Shown: positions 15,830 through 23,312 of the stretch, piece after piece | Position numbering within the stretch: position 1 is the stretch's first letter | How the letters are laid out: every line of letters begins with the position of its first letter | Notes under the pieces: model-generated | Database searches by the model: none | Told to the model about the DNA's origin: nothing | The model's input: the letters and a program-made list of their open reading frames with translations, nothing else | DNA from: Paramuribaculum sp. | GTDB lineage: Bacteria; Bacteroidota; Bacteroidia; Bacteroidales; Muribaculaceae | NCBI GenBank assembly: GCA_009775605.1 | Contig: VSPV01000016.1 | Span: forward strand, 1-28,316 | Direction: 5' to 3' | DNA length: 28,316 nt | Position numbers and translations under genes: made by a program

Positions 15830-17230
15830 TTATTTTTTGGCCTCAAATTTTAGGGCAACCGGCATATCGGGGAGTTCTTTCGGCAATTTTACGGTCACTT
15901 TGCCGTCCTTGACGCTGTAGCTTATCTTGCGGTTGCCGTCGAGAAGGGTCATTTTGCCCGTGGGGATATTGCCGCTCCATTCAATGGTGGCGGGAAGTTT
16001 CTCGTTCTCGGGAAGGGCATAGATGGCATAGAGAGTCTTGCCGTCCTTGTTGGCTGTGAACCATACCGATCCGTCGTTGTAGAGGGGAGTGGTGCGGGTG
16101 GAGTAGATGGCTTCGCCGTTTTTCCCGAGCCAGTCGCCTATCACGGTGAGACGCTCCTCTACCTCAGGCTGGATAAGACCCTGGGCTGTGGGGCCTACGC
16201 CGAGCAGCAGGCAGCCGCCTTTGGCTGTGATTTCGGAGAGCAGACCCAGAACCTTGGTGGGTGACTTGAAGGGAGCGTTGGGAACCCATCCCCAGTCGTT
16301 GCTCAGTGTTATGCAGCTTTCCCACGGATAGTTGAGCTGGGTGGCGGGAATTCCGCGTTCGGGGGTCTGGTAGTTTTCGTTACGGCCCTTTATGGCGCGG
16401 TCCACGGAGATGAGGCCGGGATGGCGCGAGCCGCGTGCGTCGGCAAGAATGCTGTCGAGCTTGATGTCGTCGCCGGTTATCCAGCCGCCGTCGAGCCAGA
16501 GAATATCGAATTTGCCATAATCGCCTCCAAGGAGTTCGCCGAGCTGACCGGCGGTGAAATCCTGATAGTTTTTCCACCAGTCGGGGTGACGCTCCTTCTT
16601 ATAGTTGATGCGGCGGTTGGGCGTGGCGAAATAGGGATTCCAGAACCACTCGCAGTGCCAGTCGGGCTTGGAGAAATAGCAGCCGATCATGAAGTCTTTG
16701 TCGCGGAAAGCGTTGAACACTTCTTTTGCCACATTTTTGCGCGGATTTGAGGCAAAGGGGCCTTTTGCTACGGTGAAATCGGTGAGCTTGGAGTCGAATG
16801 TGCAGAAACCGTCGTGGTGTTTGGTGGTGAACACCATGTATTTCATGCCGGCGCGATCCATGATGTCGGCCCACTGCTCGGGATTGAAATCAACGGGATT
16901 CAGGGAATCCTTCAGATTGAAATACCATTTCTTGTACTCGTCGTAGGGGAGATTTACCTTGCGGCCGATCCAGTCGACGTCCTCGGAGCATATAGACCAC
17001 GACTCCACGATGCCGGGCACCGAGTAAAGTCCCCAGTGAAAAAGCACGCCGAATTTCTTGTCTTGCCATTTGTCGAGTTTGTCAAGAACAGCCTGGTCAG
17101 TAGGCCATACGTATCCGTCGGCCGAAGACTGCTCATGGACGAAACCCTGCACGGGGGCTTCCTGTGCGCGCGCGCCGAGGCCTCCGGCTGTTATGGCGGA
17201 AAGGATGAGAAGTTTTGAGAATGTGTTCAT
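15830..17230 (-). CDS. GH29 alpha-L-fucosidase, downstream tandem copy
   Basis: GH29 enzymes release alpha-linked L-fucose with retention of configuration. This 466-aa protein has a signal peptide (cleavage near ARAQ, residue 23). The catalytic barrel shows FGVLFHWGLYSVPG, MVFTTKHHDGFCTFDSKLTDF and FDILWLDGGW, in which D247 is the expected nucleophile. YPWESC (E304) is a candidate acid/base. The last 100 residues form a small beta-sandwich (LYAIYALP to the end). It is clearly homologous along its whole length to the gene at 17237-18631, with long near-identical stretches, and follows it by only six bases. The pair is a tandem duplication in one operon. Linkage specificity cannot be read from sequence. 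Confidence 0.95.
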   Translation of the reverse strand: MNTFSKLLILSAITAGGLGARAQEAPVQGFVHEQSSADGYVWPTDQAVLDKLDKWQDKKFGVLFHWGLYSVPGIVESWSICSEDVDWIGRKVNLPYDEYKKWYFNLKDSLNPVDFNPEQWADIMDRAGMKYMVFTTKHHDGFCTFDSKLTDFTVAKGPFASNPRKNVAKEVFNAFRDKDFMIGCYFSKPDWHCEWFWNPYFATPNRRINYKKERHPDWWKNYQDFTAGQLGELLGGDYGKFDILWLDGGWITGDDIKLDSILADARGSRHPGLISVDRAIKGRNENYQTPERGIPATQLNYPWESCITLSNDWGWVPNAPFKSPTKVLGLLSEITAKGGCLLLGVGPTAQGLIQPEVEERLTVIGDWLGKNGEAIYSTRTTPLYNDGSVWFTANKDGKTLYAIYALPENEKLPATIEWSGNIPTGKMTLLDGNRKISYSVKDGKVTVKLPKELPDMPVALKFEAKK

Positions 17231-17236
17231 CGTTTT

Positions 17237-18631
17237 TTAATTTTTAGCGGTGAATTTGAGGGCTACGGGCATGTCGGGCAATCCTTTGGGAAGAGATACG
17301 GTCACCTTTCCTTCGGGAGAAACGGTGTAACGCACGTTTTTGCCGGTGCCTAAAAGAGTCATTTTGCCTTCGGGTACGTTTCCGGTCCATTCGATAGTGG
17401 AGGGGAGTGTTTCGCCGTCGGCCTTTGCATATATGGCGTAGAGGGTCTTGCCGTCTTTGTTGGCGGTGAACCATGTCTTGCCGTCGTTATAGAGTTTGGC
17501 GTTGCGGGTGGAGTAGATGGCTTCGCCGTTCTTGTCGAGCCATGAACCCACGTTGGTCACAACGTTGGCGATAACCGGCTCGATAGTGCCCAGAGGTGTG
17601 GGGCCTACGCCCAGCAGCAGCGAGCCGCCCTTGGCTGTGATTTCAGCAAGCATGCCCACAACTTTGTTGGGCGACATGGGATGGGGATTGTGTACCCATC
17701 CCCACGCACCGGTGAGGGGAATACAGCTTTCCCAGGGATAGATCAGCTGAGTGGCGGGAATTCCTCGTTCGGGAGTCTGATAGTTCTCGTTGCGGCCTTT
17801 TATGGCGCGGTCCACGGAGATGAGACCGGGGTGGAGTCCGCCGCGCGCGCTCACGAGGATGCTGTCGAGGTTGATATCGTCGCCGGTAATCCAGCCGCCG
17901 TCAAGCCACAGGATGTCGAAACGGCCATACTCGCCGCCCAGGAGCTCGCCGAGCTGACCGGCGGTGTAGTCCTGATAATTTTTCCACCAGTCGGGATGAC
18001 GCTCTTTCGAGTAGTTGATATGACGGCCTTTGGTTGCGTATGCGTCATTCCAGAACCACTGTGTGTGCCAGTCGGGCTTCGAGAAGTAGCAGCCGATCAT
18101 GAAGTCCTTGTCGCGGAAAGCGTTGAACACTTCCTTGGCCACGTTCTTGCGTGGGCTGTAGGAGAACGGGCCTTTGGCTATGGTGAAGTCGGTGAGCTTG
18201 GAATCGAAGGTGCAGAAGCCGTCGTGGTGCTTGGTGGTGAACACCATGTATTTCATGCCTCCTTTTTTCATGATGTCGGCCCACTGTTCGGGATTGAACT
18301 CCGACGGATTGAGGGCTTCGGCAAGTCCCCAGTACCATTTCTTGTAGCCCTCGTAGTTGCAGTCGTTGGGACGGGTGATCCAGTCCTCGTCACAAAGCGG
18401 CCACGACTCGCAGATTCCGGGCAGCGAGTAAAGGCCCCAGTGGAAAAGGACACCGTATTTCTGGTCCTGCCAGTTGTCGAGTTTCTTGAGCACGGCTTCC
18501 TCGGTGGGCCAGACGTAGCCGTTGGCGTCGGACTGTTCGTGTACGTAGCTGTTTGTCACCGCATCCTGGGCGAACGACGAGGCGGCGAGCAGTGCCCCCG
18601 CGCCTGTGATAAATTGGCGTAATGAAATCAT
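17237..18631 (-). CDS. GH29 alpha-L-fucosidase, upstream tandem copy
   Basis: This 464-aa protein has a signal peptide (cleavage near SSFAQ, residue 21). It has the same layout as its neighbour: YGVLFHWGLYSLPG, MVFTTKHHDGFCTFDSKLTDF, FDILWLDGGW with nucleophile candidate D244, and YPWESC with candidate acid/base E301. A C-terminal beta-sandwich follows. It is first in the two-gene operon. A -7 element lies upstream at 18698-18705. It differs from the second copy in loops near the active site, for example ESWPLCDEDWITRP against ESWSICSEDVDWIGRK, and AWGWVHNPHPMSP against DWGWVPNAPFKSP. The two may therefore prefer different fucosyl linkages or aglycones (inference). Confidence 0.95.
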   Translation of the reverse strand: MISLRQFITGAGALLAASSFAQDAVTNSYVHEQSDANGYVWPTEEAVLKKLDNWQDQKYGVLFHWGLYSLPGICESWPLCDEDWITRPNDCNYEGYKKWYWGLAEALNPSEFNPEQWADIMKKGGMKYMVFTTKHHDGFCTFDSKLTDFTIAKGPFSYSPRKNVAKEVFNAFRDKDFMIGCYFSKPDWHTQWFWNDAYATKGRHINYSKERHPDWWKNYQDYTAGQLGELLGGEYGRFDILWLDGGWITGDDINLDSILVSARGGLHPGLISVDRAIKGRNENYQTPERGIPATQLIYPWESCIPLTGAWGWVHNPHPMSPNKVVGMLAEITAKGGSLLLGVGPTPLGTIEPVIANVVTNVGSWLDKNGEAIYSTRNAKLYNDGKTWFTANKDGKTLYAIYAKADGETLPSTIEWTGNVPEGKMTLLGTGKNVRYTVSPEGKVTVSLPKGLPDMPVALKFTAKN

Positions 18632-18697
18632 TATCGAATAATAGATTGGTATGGTTAAAAATAAGGTTGATTCAAACGATGCTTACATGGTATTGTG

Positions 18698-18705
18698 CAA
18701 AAATA
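18698..18705 (-). promoter_or_regulatory. Putative -7 element for the tandem fucosidase operon
   Basis: On the minus strand this reads TATTTTTG, an exact TAnnTTTG match 66 bases upstream of the ATG at 18631. No clear -33 box was seen. Confidence 0.45.
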
Positions 18706-18804
18706 CTCATAAATTCCCACATATCATAATAGTGGAGCCTCTAACCTTCGGATTACTTTTCAGAGTAGGATTCAGAAATGGAGCGCTATCTGAGAAAAAG
18801 TGAT

Positions 18805-18869
18805 TTTACTTACATCAAACAGCCAAATATTAAAAAAAAAGTCTTATTTGGCTGCGTATTGTAAGTGAA
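18805..18869. repeat. Large imperfect inverted repeat upstream of the ATPase gene
   Basis: Two 25-nt arms (18805-18829 and 18845-18869) are complementary at about 20 positions around a 15-base A-rich spacer. The inner 10 bp, CAGCCAAATA with TATTTGGCTG, are perfect, and the outer ACTTAC/GTAAGT pairing is also perfect. The repeat ends five bases before a -7 element for the ATPase gene. It could be an operator, a terminator-like barrier or a mobile-element end. The inner arm shares AGCCAAAT with the hairpin at 251-290. Confidence 0.75.
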
Positions 18870-18874
18870 TTTTG

Positions 18875-18882
18875 TATTTTTG
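18875..18882 (+). promoter_or_regulatory. Putative -7 element for the ATPase gene
   Basis: TATTTTTG matches TAnnTTTG exactly, 19 bases before the ATG at 18902. A TTTG at 18847-18850 could be the -33 box with a 24-base spacer; it lies within the right arm of the inverted repeat, so a protein bound there would cover the promoter. Confidence 0.55.
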
Positions 18883-18901
18883 CAATCTAATGCAATATAC
18901 A

Positions 18902-20326
18902 ATGCTGATAGGAAGAAAGAAAGAGATACAAGAATTGCGTGAGGCTTATGAGTCAGATGAGTCAAAGTTTGTTGCTGTATTCGGACGAAGAAGAATAGGG
19001 AAGACCTATCTTGTCAGAGAAGTTTTTCAAAACAAATTTGCATTTACGTATTCAGGAATGGCGAAAGCTACAACGAAGGAGCAGCTGCAGCGTTTCTATC
19101 TGTCGTTGAAAGAATATGGTTATAAGAATGGCTCGTATCCAAGCAATTGGATTGAAGCTTTTTATATGCTGGAGCAGTATCTTAAAGAATTGCCGGAAGG
19201 GAAAAAGGTGGTATTTCTGGATGAGCTTCCCTGGATGGATGCCCCAAAATCAAGTTTCATGGCTGCTTTTGAGAATTTCTGGAACGGATGGGCATCAGCG
19301 AGAAATGACATATTGCTTATTGTATGCGGCTCAGCCACATCTTGGATGGTAAAGAAAATACTCAAAAACAGAGGTGGTCTTTATAACAGATTAAACAATC
19401 AGATACACCTCCAGCCTTTCAGTCTTCATGAGTGTGAACTATATGCGAGGAATAATGGTCTGCCAATGGAGCGTGCAGAAATAATGGAGGCCTTTATGAT
19501 ATTTGGAGGGATTCCATTCTATTGGTCATTGCTGAATAAATCATTAAGCCTTCCTCAGAATATTGATGCATTGTTTTTCGGACGTAACCCTAAGCTCTCT
19601 AATGAGTTCAGGGAACTATACTCATCGCTCTTCAAGCAACCTGAAGCCTATATCAATATCATCACGGCTTTGGCAAAAAAGAAAATAGGCATGACACGTG
19701 ATGAGATAATAGATAGTGCCAATCTCATTACCAATGGGCAGCTGACCAAGTATCTTGAGGATTTACAAAATTGCGGGTTTATCCGTAAATATCAGGCTAT
19801 AGGGTCGAAAACGAAGAACGCCGTATATCAGCTCATTGACAACTTTACTCTTTTCTACTTCAAATTTATGGAAGGGAGAAATAATACTGACACTCATTAT
19901 TGGTCGAAGATACAGACCACAGCGATCTTTCATGCATGGAGTGGTCTCGCATTCGAGCGCGTATGTCTGTTGCATTCCGAGCAGATAAAAAAGGCACTTG
20001 GAATAAGCGGAGTTATTACCAACGAATGCTCATGGCGAACTTCGGCCACTGAAGAACATTCCGGAGCACAGATAGATCTGCTGATTGAACGTAGCGATAA
20101 AATGATAAGCCTATGCGAGATAAAATATTCAGAAGGTCCTTACGCGATTGACAAAAAATACATGGAGAACCTTCGTGCTAAAGCGGCATTGTTCCGTCAG
20201 CTCACAAAGACTCGCAAAGGTATTTCGCTGACCATGATAACAAGCTCCGGGCTTGTGAAAAACTCTTATTCCATGAATAATATTCATTCACAAATTACAG
20301 CTGATGATTTGTTTGCGGAAACGTAA
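18902..20326 (+). CDS. AAA ATPase with C-terminal DUF234 (PD-(D/E)XK-like) domain
   Basis: This 474-aa cytoplasmic protein belongs to the archaeal-type ATPase family common in Bacteroidales accessory regions. MLIGRKKEIQEL opens the ATPase. Walker A is GRRRIGKT (residues 28-35) and Walker B is VVFLDELP (103-110). A sensor-like CGSATSWM follows, then a winged-helix region (about 250-330). The C-terminal DUF234 domain has GAQIDLLIE and CEIKYSEG, a D...ExK arrangement typical of nuclease-fold domains. The cellular role of this family is unknown. ATG 18902 is preferred over 18890 or the TTG at 18872, since the latter overlaps the -7 element. The gene is distinctly AT-rich compared with both neighbours, suggesting acquisition by transfer. 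Confidence 0.88.
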   Translation: MLIGRKKEIQELREAYESDESKFVAVFGRRRIGKTYLVREVFQNKFAFTYSGMAKATTKEQLQRFYLSLKEYGYKNGSYPSNWIEAFYMLEQYLKELPEGKKVVFLDELPWMDAPKSSFMAAFENFWNGWASARNDILLIVCGSATSWMVKKILKNRGGLYNRLNNQIHLQPFSLHECELYARNNGLPMERAEIMEAFMIFGGIPFYWSLLNKSLSLPQNIDALFFGRNPKLSNEFRELYSSLFKQPEAYINIITALAKKKIGMTRDEIIDSANLITNGQLTKYLEDLQNCGFIRKYQAIGSKTKNAVYQLIDNFTLFYFKFMEGRNNTDTHYWSKIQTTAIFHAWSGLAFERVCLLHSEQIKKALGISGVITNECSWRTSATEEHSGAQIDLLIERSDKMISLCEIKYSEGPYAIDKKYMENLRAKAALFRQLTKTRKGISLTMITSSGLVKNSYSMNNIHSQITADDLFAET

Positions 20327-20593
20327 AATCTCATATTATTAGAAATAACGTAAACAACGGAGCGGAATAGGAGTGCGGATTTGAATAATGTAGGGTATCA
20401 AAGTTTCCTTTGTGGAATGTATAGGCCGGGAATGACATGAGAATGCGGTTCGTATTTTTGATAAGGTTGTGCGGGTATGCGCCGAAGAAATATTGCATAT
20501 TCTGGATTTTATCATTAAGTTTGTGAATCAAAAGTTCTCCTCATAGTTTTTTGACTTCAAATCATTTTAAGCAATACCTAAATTTAACGCACC
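20327..20593. other. AT-rich intergenic region between ATPase and DUF4301 genes
   Basis: This 267-bp gap has no supported gene. It holds a direct repeat AACGTAAA (20320-20327 and 20347-20354) at the ATPase stop, an isolated TATTTTTG at 20453-20460, and TAAATTTA at 20579-20586. The last is one mismatch from the -7 consensus but very close to the DUF4301 start. No hairpin with a U-run was seen after the ATPase. Confidence 0.4.
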
Positions 20594-22117
20594 ATGTTCA
20601 GCTCCGACGATTTAGCCCTATTCGAGGCAAAAGGAATCACTCCCGAGCAGGTCGAGGCCCAGCTCAAGCGCTTTGAGACCGGCTTCCCTAATCTTAAAAT
20701 CAAATCTCCCGCAAGCCCCGCTTCGGGCATAACCGTGCTTTCCGAAGAGGAAGAGGCCGCTGCCGTAGCCCGCTGGAAAGAATACCTTGCCGACGGTGGC
20801 GAGGTGTGCAAGTTCGTGCCTGCTTCCGGCGCCGCTTCCCGCATGTTCAAGGCTCTGTTTGCTTTCGTTGACGGCGAGGACGAGCATCCCGCCGAAGGTT
20901 CGCCGGTGGCAAAACTTATAGCCGACATTGAAAAGACAGCCTTCTATCCCGACCTTACCGTGGTAACCGAGCGTCTATACGGAAAGACACCCGAGGCTCT
21001 CCGTGCCGAAGGCCGCGACAAGGAGCTCATCGCAGCAATAATCAAGCCCGAAGGCCTCAATTACGGCGCTCTCCCCAAGGGACTCCTGAAATTCCACGCA
21101 TACGCCGAAGGCAACCGCACCCCGGTTGAAGAGCAGCTTGCCGAGGGCGCGCAGACCGCAGCCAATTCCAAGGGCGTGGTAAATCTTCATTTCACCGTGT
21201 CGTCCAACCACCGCAAGCTTTTCGAAGAAAAACTTGCCGAGGTAACCGACAAGATGGGCCAGAAATACGGCGTTAAGTTCAACGTTTCGCTCTCGGAGCA
21301 GAAACCCTCCACCGACACCATCGCCGGAAATCCCGACGGAACTCCGTTCCGTGAGGACGGCAAGCCTGTGTTCCGTCCCGGCGGTCACGGAGCGCTCATC
21401 CAGAACCTCAACGATATTGATTCGGCAGTGGTGTTCATCAAGAATATAGACAATGTGGTTCCCGACTCGCGCCGCGAATCGACCATCCATTACAAGCAGG
21501 TGCTCGGCGGTTACCTCATGGAACTGCATGATACCATAAAGCACTATCTCGACGAACTCGCCGCCGGAGAGTACACCCGCGGAGAGCTGCAGAACATGGT
21601 TGCTTTCATGCACTTCAAGCTCGGAATCACCGACCGTGCCATCGACGCCATGAACGATACCGACCTGGCTATGTATATCCACGAGAAGCTCAACCGTCCG
21701 CTGCGCGTGTGCGGCATGGTCCGCAACGAAGGCGAGCCCGGCGGCGGCCCGTTCATTGCCTATAACCCCGACGGAAGTGCCTCGCCCCAGATTCTCGAGA
21801 GCACCCAGATTGATCCCGAGAACAAGGAATATGCCAAGATGATGGAGAGCGCCACCCACTTCAATCCGGTTGACCTTGTATGCTATGTGAAGGATCTCCA
21901 CGGCAAGGGCTTCAACCTTCCCGATTATGTGGATCCTGCCACCGGCTTCATTTCGTCGAAGTCGTCGCACGGCAAGGAACTCCGCGCGCTCGAGCTGCCC
22001 GGTCTGTGGAACGGCGCCATGAGCAACTGGAACACCGCATTTGTGGAAGTGCCCGTCTCTACGTTCAATCCCGTGAAGACTGTCAACGACCTTCTGCGTC
22101 CGGCCCACCAGAGCTAA
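20594..22117 (+). CDS. DUF4301 family protein, nucleotidyltransferase-like
   Basis: This 507-aa cytoplasmic protein matches the DUF4301 family of Bacteroidota, whose function is not formally assigned. Several segments resemble sugar nucleotidyltransferases of the UDP-sugar pyrophosphorylase kind: VPASGAASRM (75-84) is like the N-terminal glycine-rich nucleotide loop, LPKGLLKFH (160-168) is like the conserved PK-containing loop, RPGGHGAL (261-268) is like the GHG motif, and KNIDN (283-287) is like the N-x-DN motif. Together, in this order, they suggest a GT-A-fold enzyme that activates a sugar phosphate. This is inference from motif order, not from a database match. It is followed by a strong hairpin and then a GNAT gene. 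Confidence 0.85.
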   Translation: MFSSDDLALFEAKGITPEQVEAQLKRFETGFPNLKIKSPASPASGITVLSEEEEAAAVARWKEYLADGGEVCKFVPASGAASRMFKALFAFVDGEDEHPAEGSPVAKLIADIEKTAFYPDLTVVTERLYGKTPEALRAEGRDKELIAAIIKPEGLNYGALPKGLLKFHAYAEGNRTPVEEQLAEGAQTAANSKGVVNLHFTVSSNHRKLFEEKLAEVTDKMGQKYGVKFNVSLSEQKPSTDTIAGNPDGTPFREDGKPVFRPGGHGALIQNLNDIDSAVVFIKNIDNVVPDSRRESTIHYKQVLGGYLMELHDTIKHYLDELAAGEYTRGELQNMVAFMHFKLGITDRAIDAMNDTDLAMYIHEKLNRPLRVCGMVRNEGEPGGGPFIAYNPDGSASPQILESTQIDPENKEYAKMMESATHFNPVDLVCYVKDLHGKGFNLPDYVDPATGFISSKSSHGKELRALELPGLWNGAMSNWNTAFVEVPVSTFNPVKTVNDLLRPAHQS

Positions 22118-22146
22118 GTCCTGAAATCTGTTCCCCAAAAATTTTT

Positions 22147-22185
22147 CCTCGCGCCTCGTCTCCAAAACTTAGACGGGGCGTGAGG
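22147..22185 (+). terminator. Terminator or attenuator between DUF4301 and GNAT genes
   Basis: A 15-bp stem (CCTCGCGCCTCGTCT with AGACGGGGCGTGAGG, including G-U pairs) has a 9-base loop and is followed by CGTTTTAT. It lies 30 bases after the DUF4301 stop and only 16 bases before the GNAT ATG. Confidence 0.75.
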
Positions 22186-22200
22186 CGTTTTATAGACGAT

Positions 22201-23211
22201 ATGAGTAAGTCAGATGAAATAAAAAAACTGTGGAGTGAATCGTTCGGCGATTCCCCGGAGTACGTTGACATGTATTTCGACAGAATATATCGCGATGCCG
22301 ACGCCCTGACCATCGACGACGGCACCGGAGCGCACATCGTGAGCAGTCTTCTGCTGCAGCCTTACACACTGTGGTATCAGCAGCAGGAACTGCCTATGTC
22401 GTATATAGCGGGAGCATCCACAAAGCGCAGCATGCGCGGCCGCGGACTGATGAGCGCACTGATGAAGGATGCCCTGCGCGTGGCATATGAACGTGGCGAC
22501 GCTTTCTGTGCCCTTATACCGGCCTATGACTGGCTTTATTTCTTCTACGACCAGTTCGGTTTCTCAACCGTGTTCTATGCCGACGTGCAGCGGTTCACGG
22601 CCCTCCATTCGTTTCCCGTGGAGCATAATTATTTTGTGGTGGAAGACCCCTACAGCGATGAGATGTATGCGGCCTTCTCGCGGTTTGAGCATGCAAGGAA
22701 GGGAACCGTGCTCCATTCCTCGCGCGATTTCCTGAATATCCTCGATGATCTTGCTCTTGATGAGGGCGGCACATTCATAGCCGTAGGGCGAAAGGACTGC
22801 GGCATAAGCGCCATGGCCTGGAGCGCACTTACCGATTCGGGCATGGTGAAGGTGAAGGATGTGTTCGGAATCGATGCCGACGCCGTGACGGGCGCGTTGC
22901 ACGAACTCCGGAAGCGGTTTCCCGAAAAACCGTTTATGGTCAACGCTCCTGCCGGCGACCAGGGCCACCGCCATCTGTATGCGCGCGGCATGGGCCGCAT
23001 AGTCAGTGTGGCAAAGCTTCTCGAAGCCATTGCCGCAGCTCATCCTGAATGGAAATGTACGCTCCGTGTAAAAGACCATATCCTGGAGGAGAACAATCAT
23101 ATCTATGTGGCGGAGAAGGGGTCGGTGAAAGTCGATGACCTGTACTCCGGACAGCTTGATTTCGATGTGACGATACCGGTGCTCAATAATCTTCTTTTCA
23201 GATCTGCCTAA
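22201..23211 (+). CDS. GNAT family N-acetyltransferase (Eis-like, two-domain)
   Basis: This 336-aa protein starts MSKSDEIKKLW at an ATG 16 bases after the terminator hairpin. The N-terminal GNAT domain has the acetyl-CoA binding signature in AGASTKRSMRGRGLMSALM (RGRGLM at 79-84), followed by ALIPAYDWLYFFYDQFGF, typical of Eis-type acetyltransferases. A second, atypical GNAT-like half follows (about 140-250). The C-terminus (CTLRVKDHILEENNHIYV) resembles the SCP2-like domain found in such proteins. The substrate is unknown; family relatives acetylate amines, including aminoglycosides in a few cases, and no such activity is claimed here. The in-frame reading continues far upstream into the DUF4301 gene but has no start or family support there. 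Confidence 0.85.
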   Translation: MSKSDEIKKLWSESFGDSPEYVDMYFDRIYRDADALTIDDGTGAHIVSSLLLQPYTLWYQQQELPMSYIAGASTKRSMRGRGLMSALMKDALRVAYERGDAFCALIPAYDWLYFFYDQFGFSTVFYADVQRFTALHSFPVEHNYFVVEDPYSDEMYAAFSRFEHARKGTVLHSSRDFLNILDDLALDEGGTFIAVGRKDCGISAMAWSALTDSGMVKVKDVFGIDADAVTGALHELRKRFPEKPFMVNAPAGDQGHRHLYARGMGRIVSVAKLLEAIAAAHPEWKCTLRVKDHILEENNHIYVAEKGSVKVDDLYSGQLDFDVTIPVLNNLLFRSA

Positions 23212-23292
23212 GTCGGCAGCGTAACCGGCATACCTTCCGAGAGAATACACATGTCGCTCATGCTCGATTAGCCGGAAATTTGTTATCTTAGC

Positions 23293-23312
23293 GGTGTAAA
23301 AATCCTTACACC
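23293..23312 (+). promoter_or_regulatory. Hairpin directly abutting the sulfatase start codon
   Basis: GGTGTAA and TTACACC form a perfect 7-bp stem with a 6-base loop (AAATCC). The stem ends at the base immediately before the ATG at 23313, so it could mask the initiation region. The TATCTTAG at 23284-23291 is one mismatch from TAnnTTTG; if it is the promoter, the transcript would start close to the hairpin. Confidence 0.45.

Noticed and set aside
17681..18622. Long antisense frame over the upstream GH29 gene, and a similar one at 5841-6641 over GH3
   Set aside because: Both are shadows of high-confidence glycosidase genes with full motif sets on the other strand.
20331..20531. 66-codon reading frame on the minus strand after the ATPase
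   Set aside because: No promoter, no recognisable family, AT-rich composition where such frames are expected by chance.
20975..22165. Long reading frame antisense to DUF4301
   Set aside because: It mirrors the codon bias of the sense gene; no protein family recognised.
21880..22200. N-terminal extension of the GNAT gene overlapping DUF4301
   Set aside because: It overlaps a well-supported gene and the terminator hairpin, is low complexity and Arg/Ser rich, and GNAT homology begins at the ATG at 22201.
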